Source: Micropterix aruncella
Taxonomy: Eukaryota > Arthropoda > Insecta > Lepidoptera > Micropterigidae
DNA length: 64,000 nt
Assembly: GCA_944548615.1 (NCBI GenBank)
Contig: OX155973.1
Location: 7,305,910 to 7,369,909, forward strand
Direction of reading: 5' to 3'
The position numbers were made by a program, and so were the translations under genes. Within the stretch, counting starts at the first letter, position 1. The number at the start of each line of letters is the position of its first letter. Below the pieces are notes generated by a model. It saw only the letters and a list, made by a program, of their open reading frames with translations, searched no databases and was not told the origin of the DNA. This document shows positions 28,201 through 43,200 of this stretch, in pieces.

Positions 28201-31200
28201 ATAGGCCGGCAGTCAAAAAATCATCTGAAAAAAGAAAATAAATAATATTAACAATAATTATTATTTCCTTTCTATTGTACTAATATTCATATGAAGCATC
28301 ACGGGGAATAATGATCAATATCAACTTTTTGAAATTTATGGTAATTCCATTTTAAAACCTTAGTAACTGAAATGACATTTTAGCAAGGGTTTGAGTGAGA
28401 AAAAATATATTGTCTATAAACCAAATAATTTGTTTCTAAAAAAAATATGTTTTCCTTAAATTACACCTCAGTGGCAGTGGGTGAGCAGTGGATTTCAGAC
28501 TAACGACCGGCTGTGGTAGGTTTAGGACAGCTGTCTTGCCACATGTGAGCTTTCACCTTGCCACCCATTCACTCCCCCTTCAAAGCCATAGAATTTGAGA
28601 TGCGGAAATCGCAGTTTTAGATAATTTTTCTATGGAGTTGATTATTTTCCTGGAGAGACCAAGATCTTTAAAAGGGTGAAACAGAGATTTAGCTGGCAGG
28701 CCACGAGCGCCAACTTCCACCGCGTGAAGGTGAACAGTGAAGCTGTTCCGGGTGACGGCATTTGCGAGATCATGGTATTTATTTAAATACCATGATATAA
28801 CATGACATTCATGGTATTCATTTAAATACCAATAAATAGAACATAACATTCCGTTAAATAGTGTGATAATTCATATTAAATAGAGTGTGATAATTTATTT
28901 TAAATAGAGTGTGATAATTCATATTAAATAGTGTGATAATTGATTAATTTCTATTAAATAAAATAGACTTAAAACTAAAAAAAAAAAACAAAAATAAAGT
29001 CATAAGAAAAAAATAAAAAAGTATAATATTTAATTTTTATGGTAAGTAATATATAATTAAATATAATAATACCTAGTCAAAATAAGTAGAATAATAGTTA
29101 AGTTTTGATATTTTTTATCGACAAATCGCTCCACAGCAATGCAGCTTGTGAGGCTGTCTCGAGATGGCCGTATCCTGTATTCAGGTAGTGATAAATTTTC
29201 CGACAATATTGTAAGTGCAACTGGCAATCTTTCGGCAATTTTCCAAAAATTTGGAAAATGCGCAGAGAAACACGGTGGTTTTTTAAAACATGGTGGCCGC
29301 ATCTGTCTAGCGTCCCAGTATGCTATGCGCAACGCTAAGGGTAATACGTAAATTTTACTTACTAGTAAGAACGAGTTCAACATCTTCTTCAGCGGACGCT
29401 ACCATGGTATCCGACTGAGTCATAGCAATGGTGGCTTGATCAGGGCATCTGCACAGATAAACAAATAAACACATTAGTAGGGATTTTCTGAAAAGAAAGT
29501 TATTCAAATCGAAAATACCGAGAGATTTTGCCAAATGCACCCCAAACCAAATATTGAGGGGTGAAATAAAAAAAGACTTTTGTTAATATCTCACACACAT
29601 ATAAAATCGAAGACTATCGCGGTTGTTTGACATTATAAATAGGATAGAAAACGAATTTACCGCGTGAAATTTGTAGGACCCGACGTTTCGGTGACGTTGC
29701 AGCCGCCGTTGTCTAGGGTAGACTAAAGAGCTGTCAGTCCGTTGTTTTGCGGGTAGGCCGCAAACCGCTGCCGCCACTGCGTAGGTTATAACGGTGGTGG
29801 GGGGCCGGGCTCGGAGCGCGGGAATTTTTAAAATCCGTCTTGCACACAACACTCACTGTATCCTGTTTTACGTCTTTGCGTTCGGCGTTCGGCGGCGGGA
29901 ACATTTTAAGAAGAGGGTTCCACGTAGAAGAGAGTTTGTAGCCGTCATCTCTATTGAAGTTCGGAGTTCTTCTTATTTCAATAGCCCGGCCCGGCCCGGC
30001 CCCCCACCACCGTTATAACCTACGCAGTGGCGGCAGCGGTTTGCGGCCTACCCGCAAAACAACGGACTGACAGCTCTCCAGTCTACCCTAGACAACGGCG
30101 GCTGCAACGTCACCGAAACGTCGGGTCCTACAAATTTCACGCGGTAAATTCGTTTTCTATCCTATTTATAATCTCACACACAGCTCGTTTTATTGCGCAG
30201 ACTGTCAACATTGACCTGCTCTTATTGGAAAACCCTATAGGTTAATTTAGTAATTACCAGGAAACAATGTTTGCATATCGTTGTTCAATAAAATCGTTGT
30301 TGTTCAATAAAACTAAGGATATACCCGGCATTTATACTCAAGGTATAAATATAAACAAAAAAAGACTAACCCACTGGTTGATCACCCAGGGAAGGAAAGA
30401 AACTGAAAAACTAATTTGTTTTATTCCTAGCTAACTTACCCTTCCTAACACATTATTATTCACCTACCATATGTAAAGTGTAAAGTGTAAAGTGCGGAGT
30501 TCCACAAGGGAGTATTCTGGGACCAACCCTTTTCCTTTTATACATAAATGACCTCCCAACTGCCTTAACACATTCCAAAGTAACATTATTTGCGGATGAC
30601 ACCAGCATAAACTATGCACATTCTAATATTGACCAAGTTGTTACAACTTTAAATGCTGAATTGGTTTCACTAAATGCATGGTTTGAGAGAAACAAGTTAT
30701 CCCTTAACATCCAAAACTGTTTCAATGTTTATATCCTCTCAGCAAAATAAAATACAAAATACTCCACAGGTACATATTGGGAAAAACAACATAGCCGATG
30801 TCAGTTCTCACAAATTTCTTGGTTTAGTTTTAGATAATCACTTGAGATGGAATGCACACGGAGAACAATTAAGTGACAAACTTTCTAGTGCCTGTTTTCT
30901 GCTGCGCCAAATACGAAAACTGATTAATTCTAAGGACATGAAAACGATTTATTTCGCTTATTTGAGTCTTTTCTCCGTTACGGTATTCTCTTCTAAGCGC
31001 AATGCACCATCGATCTAAGGCAACATATTTTTTCATTGCAAAAACGGGCCATTCGAATTTTAAGTAATCTGGGTTATGTAGAATCATGCCTAAATCATTT
31101 CAGAAGGCTTAAAATCCTCACCCTTCCATCTCTATACGTTTTAGAATGCGTTAAATTGATCACAAAAAACCTAGCTCAGCTGCCGATACATTCAGATACC

Positions 31201-34200
31201 CATAAACACTTTACCAGGGGGAGAAATAATCTGATTCTTCCTCGTCCAAATCTAGAACTGTTTAAAAGGAATCCAAGCTACGTCGGAATAATATGCTACA
31301 ATATGCTACCCTCTAGTATAAAAAATATATGCCGAGAAGGAAAAATGCTCCAATTTAAAAATAAACTCAAATTATATCTAATTGAAAGAGAATTGTACGA
31401 CATTAACGATCTCTAAAAACTGTTTGCATCTTGACTATATCTCTTTCTGTAATAGGTTATAAAACGATTTTCAATTTGACTAAAATGTATTAACTATTTC
31501 TATTATTAGGTAGGCACATATTAATTATACCTTGACTATTTTTATTTACAATATAATCACTAAGACATTTTATTTTACTTTTTGACAACCGTCACATTGT
31601 TTTTGTTATTTTGACATTACATTTATTAATTTTATACTAAAAATCTTCTTTTTATCAGTATTTTAAAGAATAATTTACTCTGTGTTTTTTATCTGGTAAA
31701 CTAAATGGTGAGACTCGATTTAATTCTACAATAATACCTTCTTCATTCTTACGAGTAACCTTTTACGTTTTGATTAGTAGTAGAAGAATTTGATCATTAA
31801 AAAAGAATTCAATGATATCACGGCCAAATGTTATATTAACATATATAATAAAAATTAAGTATATCAATCGCGTGTCAGCATGACATGATTGAATTAAACT
31901 ATGTAATAATTGTGGTCCGAATATTGTGGATATATCTTGTCGATTTGAAACCTTTAATTTGAGGGGATAGTTTACCGTATCGACGGGATGAACATTAAAT
32001 GTTTGACAGTTACGAAACCCATGAACATTTTGTATGGGAAAATGTTTTTTCTTTTATTTAATTTTTTTGTTATTTTCCAATATGTTTAATAGTTATTCTG
32101 CTATTCGGGACGGAGACAAATACAACAAATTAAAAACCATGAAAATCGGTCCAGCCCTTCTCGAGTTATAAGTGTTCGAACAAACCCGACTTTGTTTTAT
32201 ATATATATAGATTATCACATACCTTTTAGGATTATTTGAAAATTAATTTTTTACAAAAATTTTAGTTTACTTGATTTTATTTTTCACGGCATTCTTCAGC
32301 GTATTTTTTTATTTAGCATTAGGCAGTACTTAATTATACGAATCTGAGCCTACCTTAGTGCGGACGTCTCGTGCGATCCAGTTAGGTTAGGTTTAATTTA
32401 TTTGTAACTGTTATTATGATTTTTTGTAAAATAAAGAATTCGAATTTGAATATCAGTATAGGTTAGCTTTAGACTATTAGATAGTGAAGCATATATTTTA
32501 CAACTCAAGAACGTTTATTAGTTGCTCCGAGGGCGTTTCTCAAATCCAAAGAGGAAGCCCGGTTCGACAAAAACTGTTTTAAGTACAGCAAAAAGGTTTT
32601 GTCTGCCGCCAAGGGCAAAATCCAAATCCCGGAGGAAATGACCACGGAATTCTTTTCGACTACATATGAGAATCCATTGCGGCTCCATCAGTACAGCCCT
32701 CCTCCGGGCATTACACCTCCGCATCTGCCTACTGTAGCTTTCGCCTCTCAATCTCCATCTCTAGAGGAAATACACTCTCAGGTAAAGAGAAAGCCATCGG
32801 GCTCTACTCCGGATCCCGTAGGTACCCTTTACTTAGTATACAAAAAGTGGTAAGAATTTTCTAAAAAGAAAGTTATTACTGTCGAAAATACCGTCTCGGA
32901 TTGCCAAATGCCCCCCAAACCACCCTTTCTCGGCCGGCGGACAAATCCGGTTGGGTTCCGTTGCAACCAACTCGGGTGACGCGGTCGGTTTCTCGACTAA
33001 GGGCGAGGTTGGGCTAAGCGCCTACAGATGGCGTTAATATTTGATTAAAGTGTATGGTGGAATTTCAATGGTATTAGTGTACCCTGTATATGAGATATTC
33101 CAACCTAAACTTCAAAATGTGATTTTGGAACAACAAAGCATCTGTGTACCAATTTTTAACCCTTCAGACCTCGCAACTTCGATATAACAGTCAACCTGAG
33201 GGTTAACCGCGAGTCGCGGGGCCTGAAGGGTTAAGTCACTAAGTTCAATAAGTCAAGATTAAAATATGACTAGTGCGCCCCCTGGTGGACCGATTTCAGC
33301 AACAACTTTTTCAACAAATCACATTTTGAAGTTTAGGTTGGAATATCTCATATACAAGCCATCAATAAATGACGCCTGCGTACTAAATTTTAACTCGATG
33401 GGATACACAGACAAACAAACAAACTTCAATCTGGAAAGAATCTTAATCGTCCTAGGGTAGCCTCAAAATGAATATTCCTGTTCATCATGAAAAATAAATG
33501 CACATTCACAATAATTTCCTTCTTTGTCATAAGTAATTTCCTTCCTTGTGAAAGCAAACAATTATGAAAATTCTTACTCATCATGAAGGCTATATATGCA
33601 ATCGTCTGCAGTTTCTGTAAGCCGAGCCAGTTCGGCGAGGAGTTCCCCATGGAGAGCTTCCTTCAGGCCAGAACCGGAGAGCAGAGACCACGCTAACAGA
33701 TCCCACATAAAGCGGGAGCCCACAGATAATGGCCCAGCACCGCCTGCGTGAAAAAGTAATAAATACAAATGAGTCATAGGTACAATACTGTATAATACCT
33801 TTAAAAATGTTGTTGTCAAGTTGCGATTAAGAGTGAATGTTGTGAAGAGTCATTGTTGAGCATCCCTACATTATCCATTCACAAAGTCCAACTCTACCTC
33901 CCCTATACAGTCATTCAAAGTTATCAAAAGCAATTCATCCATCAATTCAGAACTTCATTTGCAATCACAATTTATCATATCATTTTATGCATCAATCAAG
34001 CACTTCAATTGCAATCACAATTTATCATATCAATTTATCAATCAATCAAGCACTTCATTTGCAATCGCATGGTCAACCCATATTCTGTAACAGAGACTAA
34101 AATCATTGCAATTCAGATATGTGCACATCAGCAATTAGTTGGTCAGTCAATGAAATAATAATAGCAAAATAACTCACTTTGGGGCAAAAGCTGTATTAGC

Positions 34201-37200
34201 TGTCGTACTCTCTCCTGAGGAGTGGGCAGAAGAACCGGCCAGCCGCTGACGAGGCTTCTTCTGGCGGCCAAACCGCTGCAGCTGGAACGACCAGCCAGCG
34301 TACTCAGGAGAGAACGCATACCCGCCAGACGGCTGTTCACAGTCTGCATGTTTGACTCACTGCCCTGCTGGTGTTGCAGGGCATATAGCTGCAAACAATA
34401 AAACAGAATTTGTACAAATTGACCATCACTTGTCTCTGCTCAATCTATTAGAGGTCGACCGAAAACACAAAACGACTTGAGAGTCTACAAAACATCTGTA
34501 TTCGATACATACATGGACTCAGAGTTATCACAGAGTCCAAAGAGAAGAGCCTCTCGCCTTGTCGACTAAGGACAATAAAAGAAACATGAGATTTCTTTGT
34601 TTGGTTTTCGGAACCTTGGAGAGTGTCGCTTAGATTATTTCACCGGCAGATTTACTGCACTATCAGATCATGGACCATCTTTGAGATCTGAATATAACCT
34701 GCTACTCTCTATCCCTGGTCACAGCAGTGACTTCTTCTCATGCAAAAATATTAATATTATATGTTTGGTTGAGCATTGGGGGAAGAAAAATGAAGACATT
34801 TCACAAGTTTACCTGGTTTTTATATTGGAGCGTACCAACACAGGAGTATTTTTAAAATGGGGGGGACTATGGTACAACTCAAAAATAATCTTGGTAGTGA
34901 ACCATTACTGCAGTGTGCTGATCTCTGCCTGGATCGACACTTTGAATGCTGCGGAGTAAAATTGACGCAAAGCCGTATTCATATTTTTTCGTTATATCGA
35001 TCGCCAATCGGAAATATTACTATATTCTTCAAAAGATTCTCACGGCTATTAGAAATATTTCAAAATAAACAAATCGTCATATGCACGGACATAAATATAG
35101 ACTTCCTAGTTGACTCAGTAGCCAAATATAATTTGTGCAGTATTCTGAATATATATGGCTTAAAATCATATGTAGACACTGCAACAAGGATCACAGGGCA
35201 CTCAGCCACATTAATAGATAACATATTCTCAAACCTATCTACTGACCTACTTTCTTCAAAAATCTCTTCTACTGGCCTCTCAGATCATGAAGGTATCTTC
35301 GTCTCAATTAATAACACCACAAAAAATCAGGTATATTATAAAAAGTCCCGATTGTTTTCTAAAGCAAACAAAGAAATATTTCTCAGCAAAATTATCAGTG
35401 ACGACTGGGACGATATTTTTAATTCCGAAAACGAAAATGCTGATCTAATATTTACTCTTTTCTTCGAAAAATTTAAGTCTCATTTTGACAGCAGTTTTCC
35501 CGAGAAAGAAAGAAAAATAAAAAATCCTAACCTAAAGAAATCCTGGATATCTAAGGGAATTAAAGCTTCGGCTAAGAATCTGAGGTCCCTTCGTTTTATA
35601 CGAAAGTTTAAATGCGATGATTTTGTCATGAAATTTATAAATAAATACGAGAAAATATATAGGCGAGTGGTTAGGAATGCCAAAAGAAATCTAATCCGAA
35701 ATGAAATATTAAATTTGAAAAATAATTCAAAAGCATTATGGCAGCTTGTAAATGATAAAATGGGCAAAGGAAAAAAGTGCTACTCTAACATTACTCTTAA
35801 CCGAAAGGGCCATACGGTCGAAGATCAAACAGAAGTAGCGAATATGTTCAACACTTTCTTTTCCCAAATCGGTCAAATATCACAATCAAACACCTCACAG
35901 AACAATCTAACAGGTGGGCACAATATACCTTACAGCAGACATATTTTCTTCATGCAGCCAACTGATGTTGTTGAAATAACAAAAATAGTGAATTCCATGA
36001 AAAATAAAAAATCCTCAGGAATTGACGATATCGCAATAGACATGGTAAAATTGACACTTCCGTTTATAGTTGACAAATTAGCCTATATATTCAATATATC
36101 TCTCCGAGATGGAATTTTCCCAGATCAATTCAAAATTGCTAAAATTATTCCTATACATAAAAAAGGTCTCAAAACTGAAATAAACAACTACAGACCAATA
36201 GCGTTGCTACCTGTTTTTTCCAAAGTGCTTGAAAAAATAGTAAATTCAAGGTTGTTAAAATACATAGAAAATATTTTTTGGATGTCGACTTGCGGAGGAA
36301 CGCCCAGTACAACTAACTAACTAACTACATAGAAAATAAAAATATCCTAACAAAATCTCAGTTCGGTTTCAGAAGAAATAAAGGTACAATCGATGCACTG
36401 AACAACGTTCTGAGAAAAATGTACAATGACATGGACAAGAAACTTTATTCAAGTACCGTATTTTGCGATTTATCAAAAGCGTTCGATATGGTAGACCATC
36501 AAACACTGCTAACTAAACTCGACAGATATGGAATCCGAGGAAATAGCTTAAAATGGTTCAGCAGCTATCTCTCAAAAAGAAAACAAGTTGTACAATTAGA
36601 CGACTGCACAGGTGGCGTATTGAAGAGAACCATTTCCGATGAGTGTGAAACGAAGAGCGGTGTTCCTCAGGGAAGCATCCTGGGACCGACACTTTTCATT
36701 CTATATATTAATGATCTCCCATCTATAGTAGCTCACTCAAATATAACTTTGTATGCAGATGACACCAGCATAAGCTTTGCAGATGCCAAAATAGAGAATG
36801 TATTGAAAACGTTAAACCATGAATTGGCTCTGTTAAATACCTGGTTCGAGAAAAATAATCTGTCTCTTAACACATCCAAGACAGTATCCATCTTCCTATC
36901 TTGTAGAAAAAATAAGGTTATAAACAGTCAAAATTTAATTATCGGTGCAAACACAGTAGCCAATATTAAAAGCCATAAATTTCTGGGTTTAGTTTTAGAT
37001 GAAAATTTAAGGTGGAATGCTCACGGAGAGGAATTAAGCGACAGACTATCCAGCGCCTGTTTCTTACTAAGGCAAATAAGGAAACTAATCAGTGTTAAAC
37101 ACACCAAAATAATATACTTTGCCTATTTCGAGTCAATTCTTCGTTACGGGATTCCCTTCTGGACACAGTGTACAGTAGTTTTAAGGCAACATATTTTCTC

Positions 37201-40200
37201 TCTCCAAAAACGAGCCATAAGAATATTATTAAACCTTAAACATAATGAATCATGTCGTGGTCACTTCAAAAATCTCAGTATTCTAACGCTACCATCACTA
37301 TACATATTTGAATGCATAAAATTAATATTAAAAAACATAGGAAAAATGAAGACCCAAAAAGAAATTCACTCTCATTTCACCAGATGTAGGCACAATTTAG
37401 CATTACCCCGTCCATCTCTGGAATTAATCAAAAGGGATCCAAATTACGTTGGAATGGCGTGTTACAATAAACTGCCTGAGAATATGAAAAGTATATGTAG
37501 AAACGGAAATATCACCCAATTTAAATCGAAATTAAAAGGCTACCTTATTGCGAGAGAATTATATAATATTAACGAATTATAATTAGATTACTGACAATTT
37601 CCATCTCGATTTTTTTTAAAAAATTTATTATTTAACTTGACATTTGTACCATTTTATTGATTATTATATTATTACTATTATTTTTAATTGTCTCCCATAA
37701 TCAATTATAATTCTTACTTACAGGACCATTTAATTTTAATATTATAATTTCATGACTATCTGTAGTTAAGAGGCCTATTACAAAATAGCGTAGGTATTCT
37801 TTTAAAATGAGTTTAAAAAATGAACGCATTTTTTTTTGGATGTAACTATAAAAGATAGGATAAATAAATAAAAAAATAAATAAATAACTATTCAACCCTG
37901 GGAGAAAACCGCGGCACTGAGCGCTCTTCTCTTGCGCAAGCAAATATATACACAATTTCTAATTGTTTTTTGCAGTGTTTTCTCCTTTCTAATGACAATA
38001 ATTTATATTATGTCGTATTGCTAAAAGAGTGAACTTTAATATAGTATAAGTATTATATAAGAATCTTATTTTATTTCTGAGAAAATTAGAATGATACAGG
38101 AAGTTTTTTTTTAAATTTTGTGTAATTGTAAGTAATGTATACCTTGGATATGTGGTCAAAAAACGAAAAAATAAGGCCGCTATGTTCAACAAGAATACAT
38201 GACGGACATAAAAAAAAATAGTATACGGTTTTCGTTGTAGTGATATTACTGTATTAAGGAGCTCAAAGTTTGCCTTCCGAGCGTTTTACGAATAACGACT
38301 TTCGGAAAATGGGCTGAATAAGTAAATAATATTCGTTATATCTAAAATTAAAGGCCGCTATGGTCAACATCAAGAAATGGTCCAGGTAATTCAGTAATTA
38401 AAGTTTGTAGAAATCTCTTCATTTCTTGGAATTAGAACGCCAAAAATCCACTTTTCTTGCCTTTCTGGAAAAAATATGTGATAGGGCTCTTAATATAACT
38501 CAATTATGTGGTGAGTCTCTAATGAAATATTTAGTATACATTTTAAAGTTATTTTAACATTAAGCGGCTATATAAAATGTCTAAACAACTATGTAAAGTT
38601 TTTTGAAGACAATAAATGCGATTTGATTTGATTTGATTGATTTGCTCTCTCACCGCGCATGGAACCTGTCTCTGGAATATGCCAAGCCGAGTATGTTTTC
38701 GGAAAACATTTGAAATCTTCCACATTTACTTCGCTTCCCTCTCTATTCCCCTTTTCTTTAACCCGTCGGATGCCAATAGTGCCTATAGGCATTTTGCTCA
38801 GAATCTAAGACTCAGAACTCGGATCCTGCATTGCTACATCTGGCCAGTGGTTATGAACAGCAGCGAAGTATGGACCATAAAAGAAGACACCAGACGGCGG
38901 CTAGGAGCTTTTGAGATGTGGTGCTACCGTCGAATGCTACGTATAAACTGGACCCATAAAGTTAGCAACGAAAAAGTGCTTCAGCGTGCTGGTACGACCC
39001 AAAAATGGTTGCACACCGTCAAAAAGCGCAAGATTGAATATCAGGGCCAAGTGCTGCGGCATGACAGTTATTGATAGGCAAAATTGAGGGTAAACGGCGC
39101 CGTAGAAGGAGGAAAAAATCGTGGCCGTACAATGTCAGAGTGGACCGGGATCGCCAGTATGGAACAGCTCTTCCGGATAGCGCAAGACCAACACAAGTAT
39201 TCAGAGCTAACGGCCAACCTTCATTAATGAAGAGGCACTTCAAGAAGAAGAATATTTTTAAGCCAGATGGCTGGGTATTCTTACAGCATACAAAGACGTT
39301 TATTAGTAAGTACCTAATAATTATTCTGTGTAAGCCATAGAATTTGATATGTGGAAATTGAGGTTTTAGTCTTCCTAGGAAGAAGTTAAGTATGTTCATA
39401 GAGATACTAAGATCTTTAACCGGTCGGAAGCCAGCCTTCGCGCGCAAAAACTGCGCTGCAACTTTTTGGTCGATTTTGTAAATAAATACTGACAATATCC
39501 CTCTTGTTGCCTATTAATTAATCTTGTTAGTCATGCATATTATCCCGTTGAGTATGATACGACCAAATCTGGTTGTGAAACAATTATCCGTTGAGTATGA
39601 TACGACCAGATCTGGTTCCGTTCGGCGCGCGAGCTTTCGAACTCTTTTTTTACCATCGAAAGCATTTTGTCTCTTTCATGCGTATGGCAGATCGGTACAG
39701 AATTAAATTCTCTGTTAGCATTCGCAGCAGCAACTGCGCAGTCCATGTAACATATTATTACGGACCGCTGCAAATTGAACGCCCGCCTTCCCGAAATGTC
39801 AAAATCCGCAGAGCGTGTGTTTCGTTTTCGGATACGTTTTTCGTGTAGTTTTCGGTGTTTATTTGAACGAATCGTAAGTAAAACCATTTCTACAACATCA
39901 TATAGTCCCCCTGAACTGATGAGATGTACCATTTATCGTGTATATAAAGTATTTCGGGTCTTTGAATGTCGCGTCGCAAATGCCAAAGTCGGCCATTGTT
40001 TTTTCACTTCTTTGACGTTCTCATATTTATTCATAATTATCTAATTGTTTTACAAAATGATATTTCAATATTCTATATTCGAAATTTCAATGCAATCATT
40101 GTGCAGTTGTTCTTTTTATGATTGGTGTAGTAGTTTCGTAGTTATAGTCCTTGAAGTCGAGCGCCGTCGATGTCGCCGAAAATCCTGCAAAAGTGACAGA

Positions 40201-43200
40201 TGCATCCATGAAAATACCCATTTACTCCAAGGGTTAAATATTTATATAATATATATGGGGGCCAGCCGAAACGGTTACGCGCGGGTCTGTCAAACGACGT
40301 AAAATACCTATAGGCATTGTTGGCGTCCGACCGGTTAGAGTTAAAACAGAGAATTGGTTGGCAGGCCACGATTGCCAACTTCCACCGCATGAAGGTGAAC
40401 AGTGAAGCCGTTTCCGGCGATAGCATTTGCAAGATCATGGTATTTAGTTAATTTGTACTCGTGGTCTTTTGGGATATTTCATTCTTATAGAACACTTAAT
40501 TCTACAATAAGGGCTATTTTCCGAGATAGGGAGTAGAGTAATATTGGACGGATGGCTGTGTATCAGATACTTTCAGGAAATTGGTACTACTTACAGGCCA
40601 AATCGGCCTTCAGAATCGAATCTGAAGCTTTCTCGATTATTGAGAATGTTTTTTGCCTTTAGAACCATCCCGTGCAAACTTTTAATTAATCCGAGAAAAA
40701 ATAACTGAAGCAACTGACTTGTAGGCCGAGAAGATTGAGACATGACACGGCGATGCATTCATTCTCAAAATCTGTTTCAGGAGACGAGGGCTCCGCATCT
40801 GCATCCTCTAAAACTTGCTTTAGTAGACTTTCTAAATATCTGAAACAAAATGAACATATTTAGCAATTTCACCATGTTCATCACATTCTATTGTTGATTA
40901 CAAAACAAGTGGTTGCCAGTACGCCAAAGAAGAAATGTTCATATACTTGCTCTCCTATATCGTGTACTCTCCCAATTAACACCATCCCATTTCTACGAGC
41001 TTTTTGAACCACTAAGTTCCCACGGTCTCGTACTTCGGTCAGCCTCTGACAGTTTAATAAAAATTCCGAGTCATATTAGTAATTTCTATTCCTGTTCTTT
41101 CTGCGTCCATGGTGCAAGACTCTGGAACGATCTCCCAGCAAACGTACGAAACTCGCCTTCTTTGCCATCGTTTCAGACTCACCTTAAGGATTACTACCTT
41201 TCTAAGAAGTAACCAGTTCCTTCCTCTCTCTCCTCTTCCTCTCCCTGTATGTTATGCAGACGGTCTGTATATTATGCAATAATCTTTATTTTCACAATGC
41301 GCGCATGTACCACTGTGTTTAGGTTAGTTGTAAGACATTGCCATGTGGCAATAACAGCTCGCCTTTTTGTATATCAATTAAATGCAAATAAAGAGTTTAT
41401 TATTATTATTATTATTATTCTGGTAAAGCTTTGTTATAGAGTTGGTCGAAGCATTAATTATTTAACAGTTAGAATTGTACTGGTAGTAGATAGTAGATGG
41501 CACTTATAGTTCCAAACAATGATTAATCTTATCTTATGTTCAGTAGCCCAATAGATGGTGTTGTAAACATGCCTTTACGGTATCCTATCTTAAAATAAAT
41601 TTTTAATTAAATTATAAACGATTTTTTTAATAACAGCTCTTGATATTTTAATATTATTAACATCATCTTCTTCTTAAAGTGCCATGTCCTATCGGTCATA
41701 TCGGAGGTTGTCGGAGGTTGTCGGTCATTATAGCCACTTGGGCCTGTGATGTTGCGGCGCGGAACCACTCAATGGTGCTTGAATTGAACCATTCAACGAG
41801 GTTTTGTAGCCAGCGGGTTCTTCTTCGACCAGGTCTTCGGCGGCCTTTTATCTTTCCTTGCACGATTAATTGGAGAAGGTGGTATTTGTTACCACGAATT
41901 ATATGGCCCGTGTATTGTAACTTTCTTCTCTTTATGGTCTTCAGTAATTCAAATCCTGTGTGCATTCTTTGCAGCAACATCTCATTTGTGACTCTATCCG
42001 TCCATTGTTACATAAAGATGTCAATTTTAATTTGGTGTACAGGTTTCAATACATTAGAATTACGCGCTCTAATATTCAAATACAGTGATAGAGGGCATTT
42101 TAATCTCTCCGTATTATTTCTGTGATGTGATCAGCCTATATAAAAATGTAATAGATGGTACTAATAATCAAATGTTATTATAGTTATCAATGGTATGGCG
42201 GCACACTATAGACAGGGTTCTAAACATGCCTATATACTCGTATAGGATATAAACGAATTTACCGCGTTAATTATGTAGCACCCGACGTTTCGGTGACGTT
42301 GGCCTACGTTGGACAAACAAAACGGCCCATAGCCACGCGACTGACTGAACACATCAAAGCTGTTAAAAACGTTCAGCGAGAAAAATCGGCGATCTGCGAA
42401 CATATATTGGATAGCGGAAGCAACCACTGGATGCAGTTTCAAAATCCCATTGTGCTATCCAAGGAACAATTCTTCTTTCCTCGCATGATCCGGGAAGCCA
42501 TTGAAATAAGAAGAACCCCGATCTTCAATAGAGACGACGATTACAAACTCTCTTCTACGTGGAAACTCTTCTTAAAATTTTCCTGCCGCCGAACGCAAGG
42601 ACGTAAGACAGGATATAGTGAGTGTTGTGCGCAAGTTGGATTTTCGAAATTCGTCCGAGTCCGGCCCCCCACCATCGTTATAATCTACACAGTGGCGGCA
42701 GCGGTATGCGGCCTACCAGCAAAACAATGGATTGACAGCTCTTTCAGTCTAACCTGGACAATGGCGGCTGCAACGTCACCGAAACGTCAGATGCTACAAA
42801 TTTCACGCGGTAAATTCGTTTATATACTATTTATAATGTCAAACAACTGCGATAGTCTTCCATTTTAAATGCCTATATACGTCTAACACCACTTCAAATG
42901 CTGGCTCTACATATCCAAAGGTAATAACATTGATTATATAGCGAATTAGATTGCTCAATGTCAAACATTGATAAATCTTCTCTTATGTTCAATATGGCAG
43001 CGGCAACACATACCTCGCGAGTACCGGAGAAGTTTACAACTGATTTAAAAATCTTACTTGAATGTATGATCAGTGAGATCTATTATGTATGGCATTGACA
43101 CGGGCAATTCTCTGGGTATTTCCTCGCTCCAGACGTATATGAACGAAGCTCCACAACATATACCTGTAAATCAGGAAAAAAAGTTTCATTCTAGAAATAA

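Larger units (their letters stand above)
39330..40690 (-). mobile_element. RLE-type LINE fragment split by nested TTAA elements
   Basis: 39330-39419 (agccatagaatttgatatgt, atactaagatctttaa) and 40339-40690 (ggttggcaggccacgattgc, cttccaccgcatgaaggtga) are adjacent parts of the same LINE 3' region seen at 28.5 and 48.3 kb. The intervening 39420-40334 is inserted. Confidence 0.8.

Noticed and set aside
28800..28960. Short direct repeats (gtgtgataatt...ttaaatag) resembling an array
   Set aside because: Units are contiguous and AT-rich, without unique spacers; a simple tandem repeat, not CRISPR.
29139..29351. Plus-strand frame [20 protein letters not shown]
   Set aside because: 70 residues with no recognised domain, no splice context and antisense to HERC2; left out as a chance frame.
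33853..34158. 101-residue plus-strand frame
   Set aside because: Translation of a short tandem repeat; composition is low complexity.
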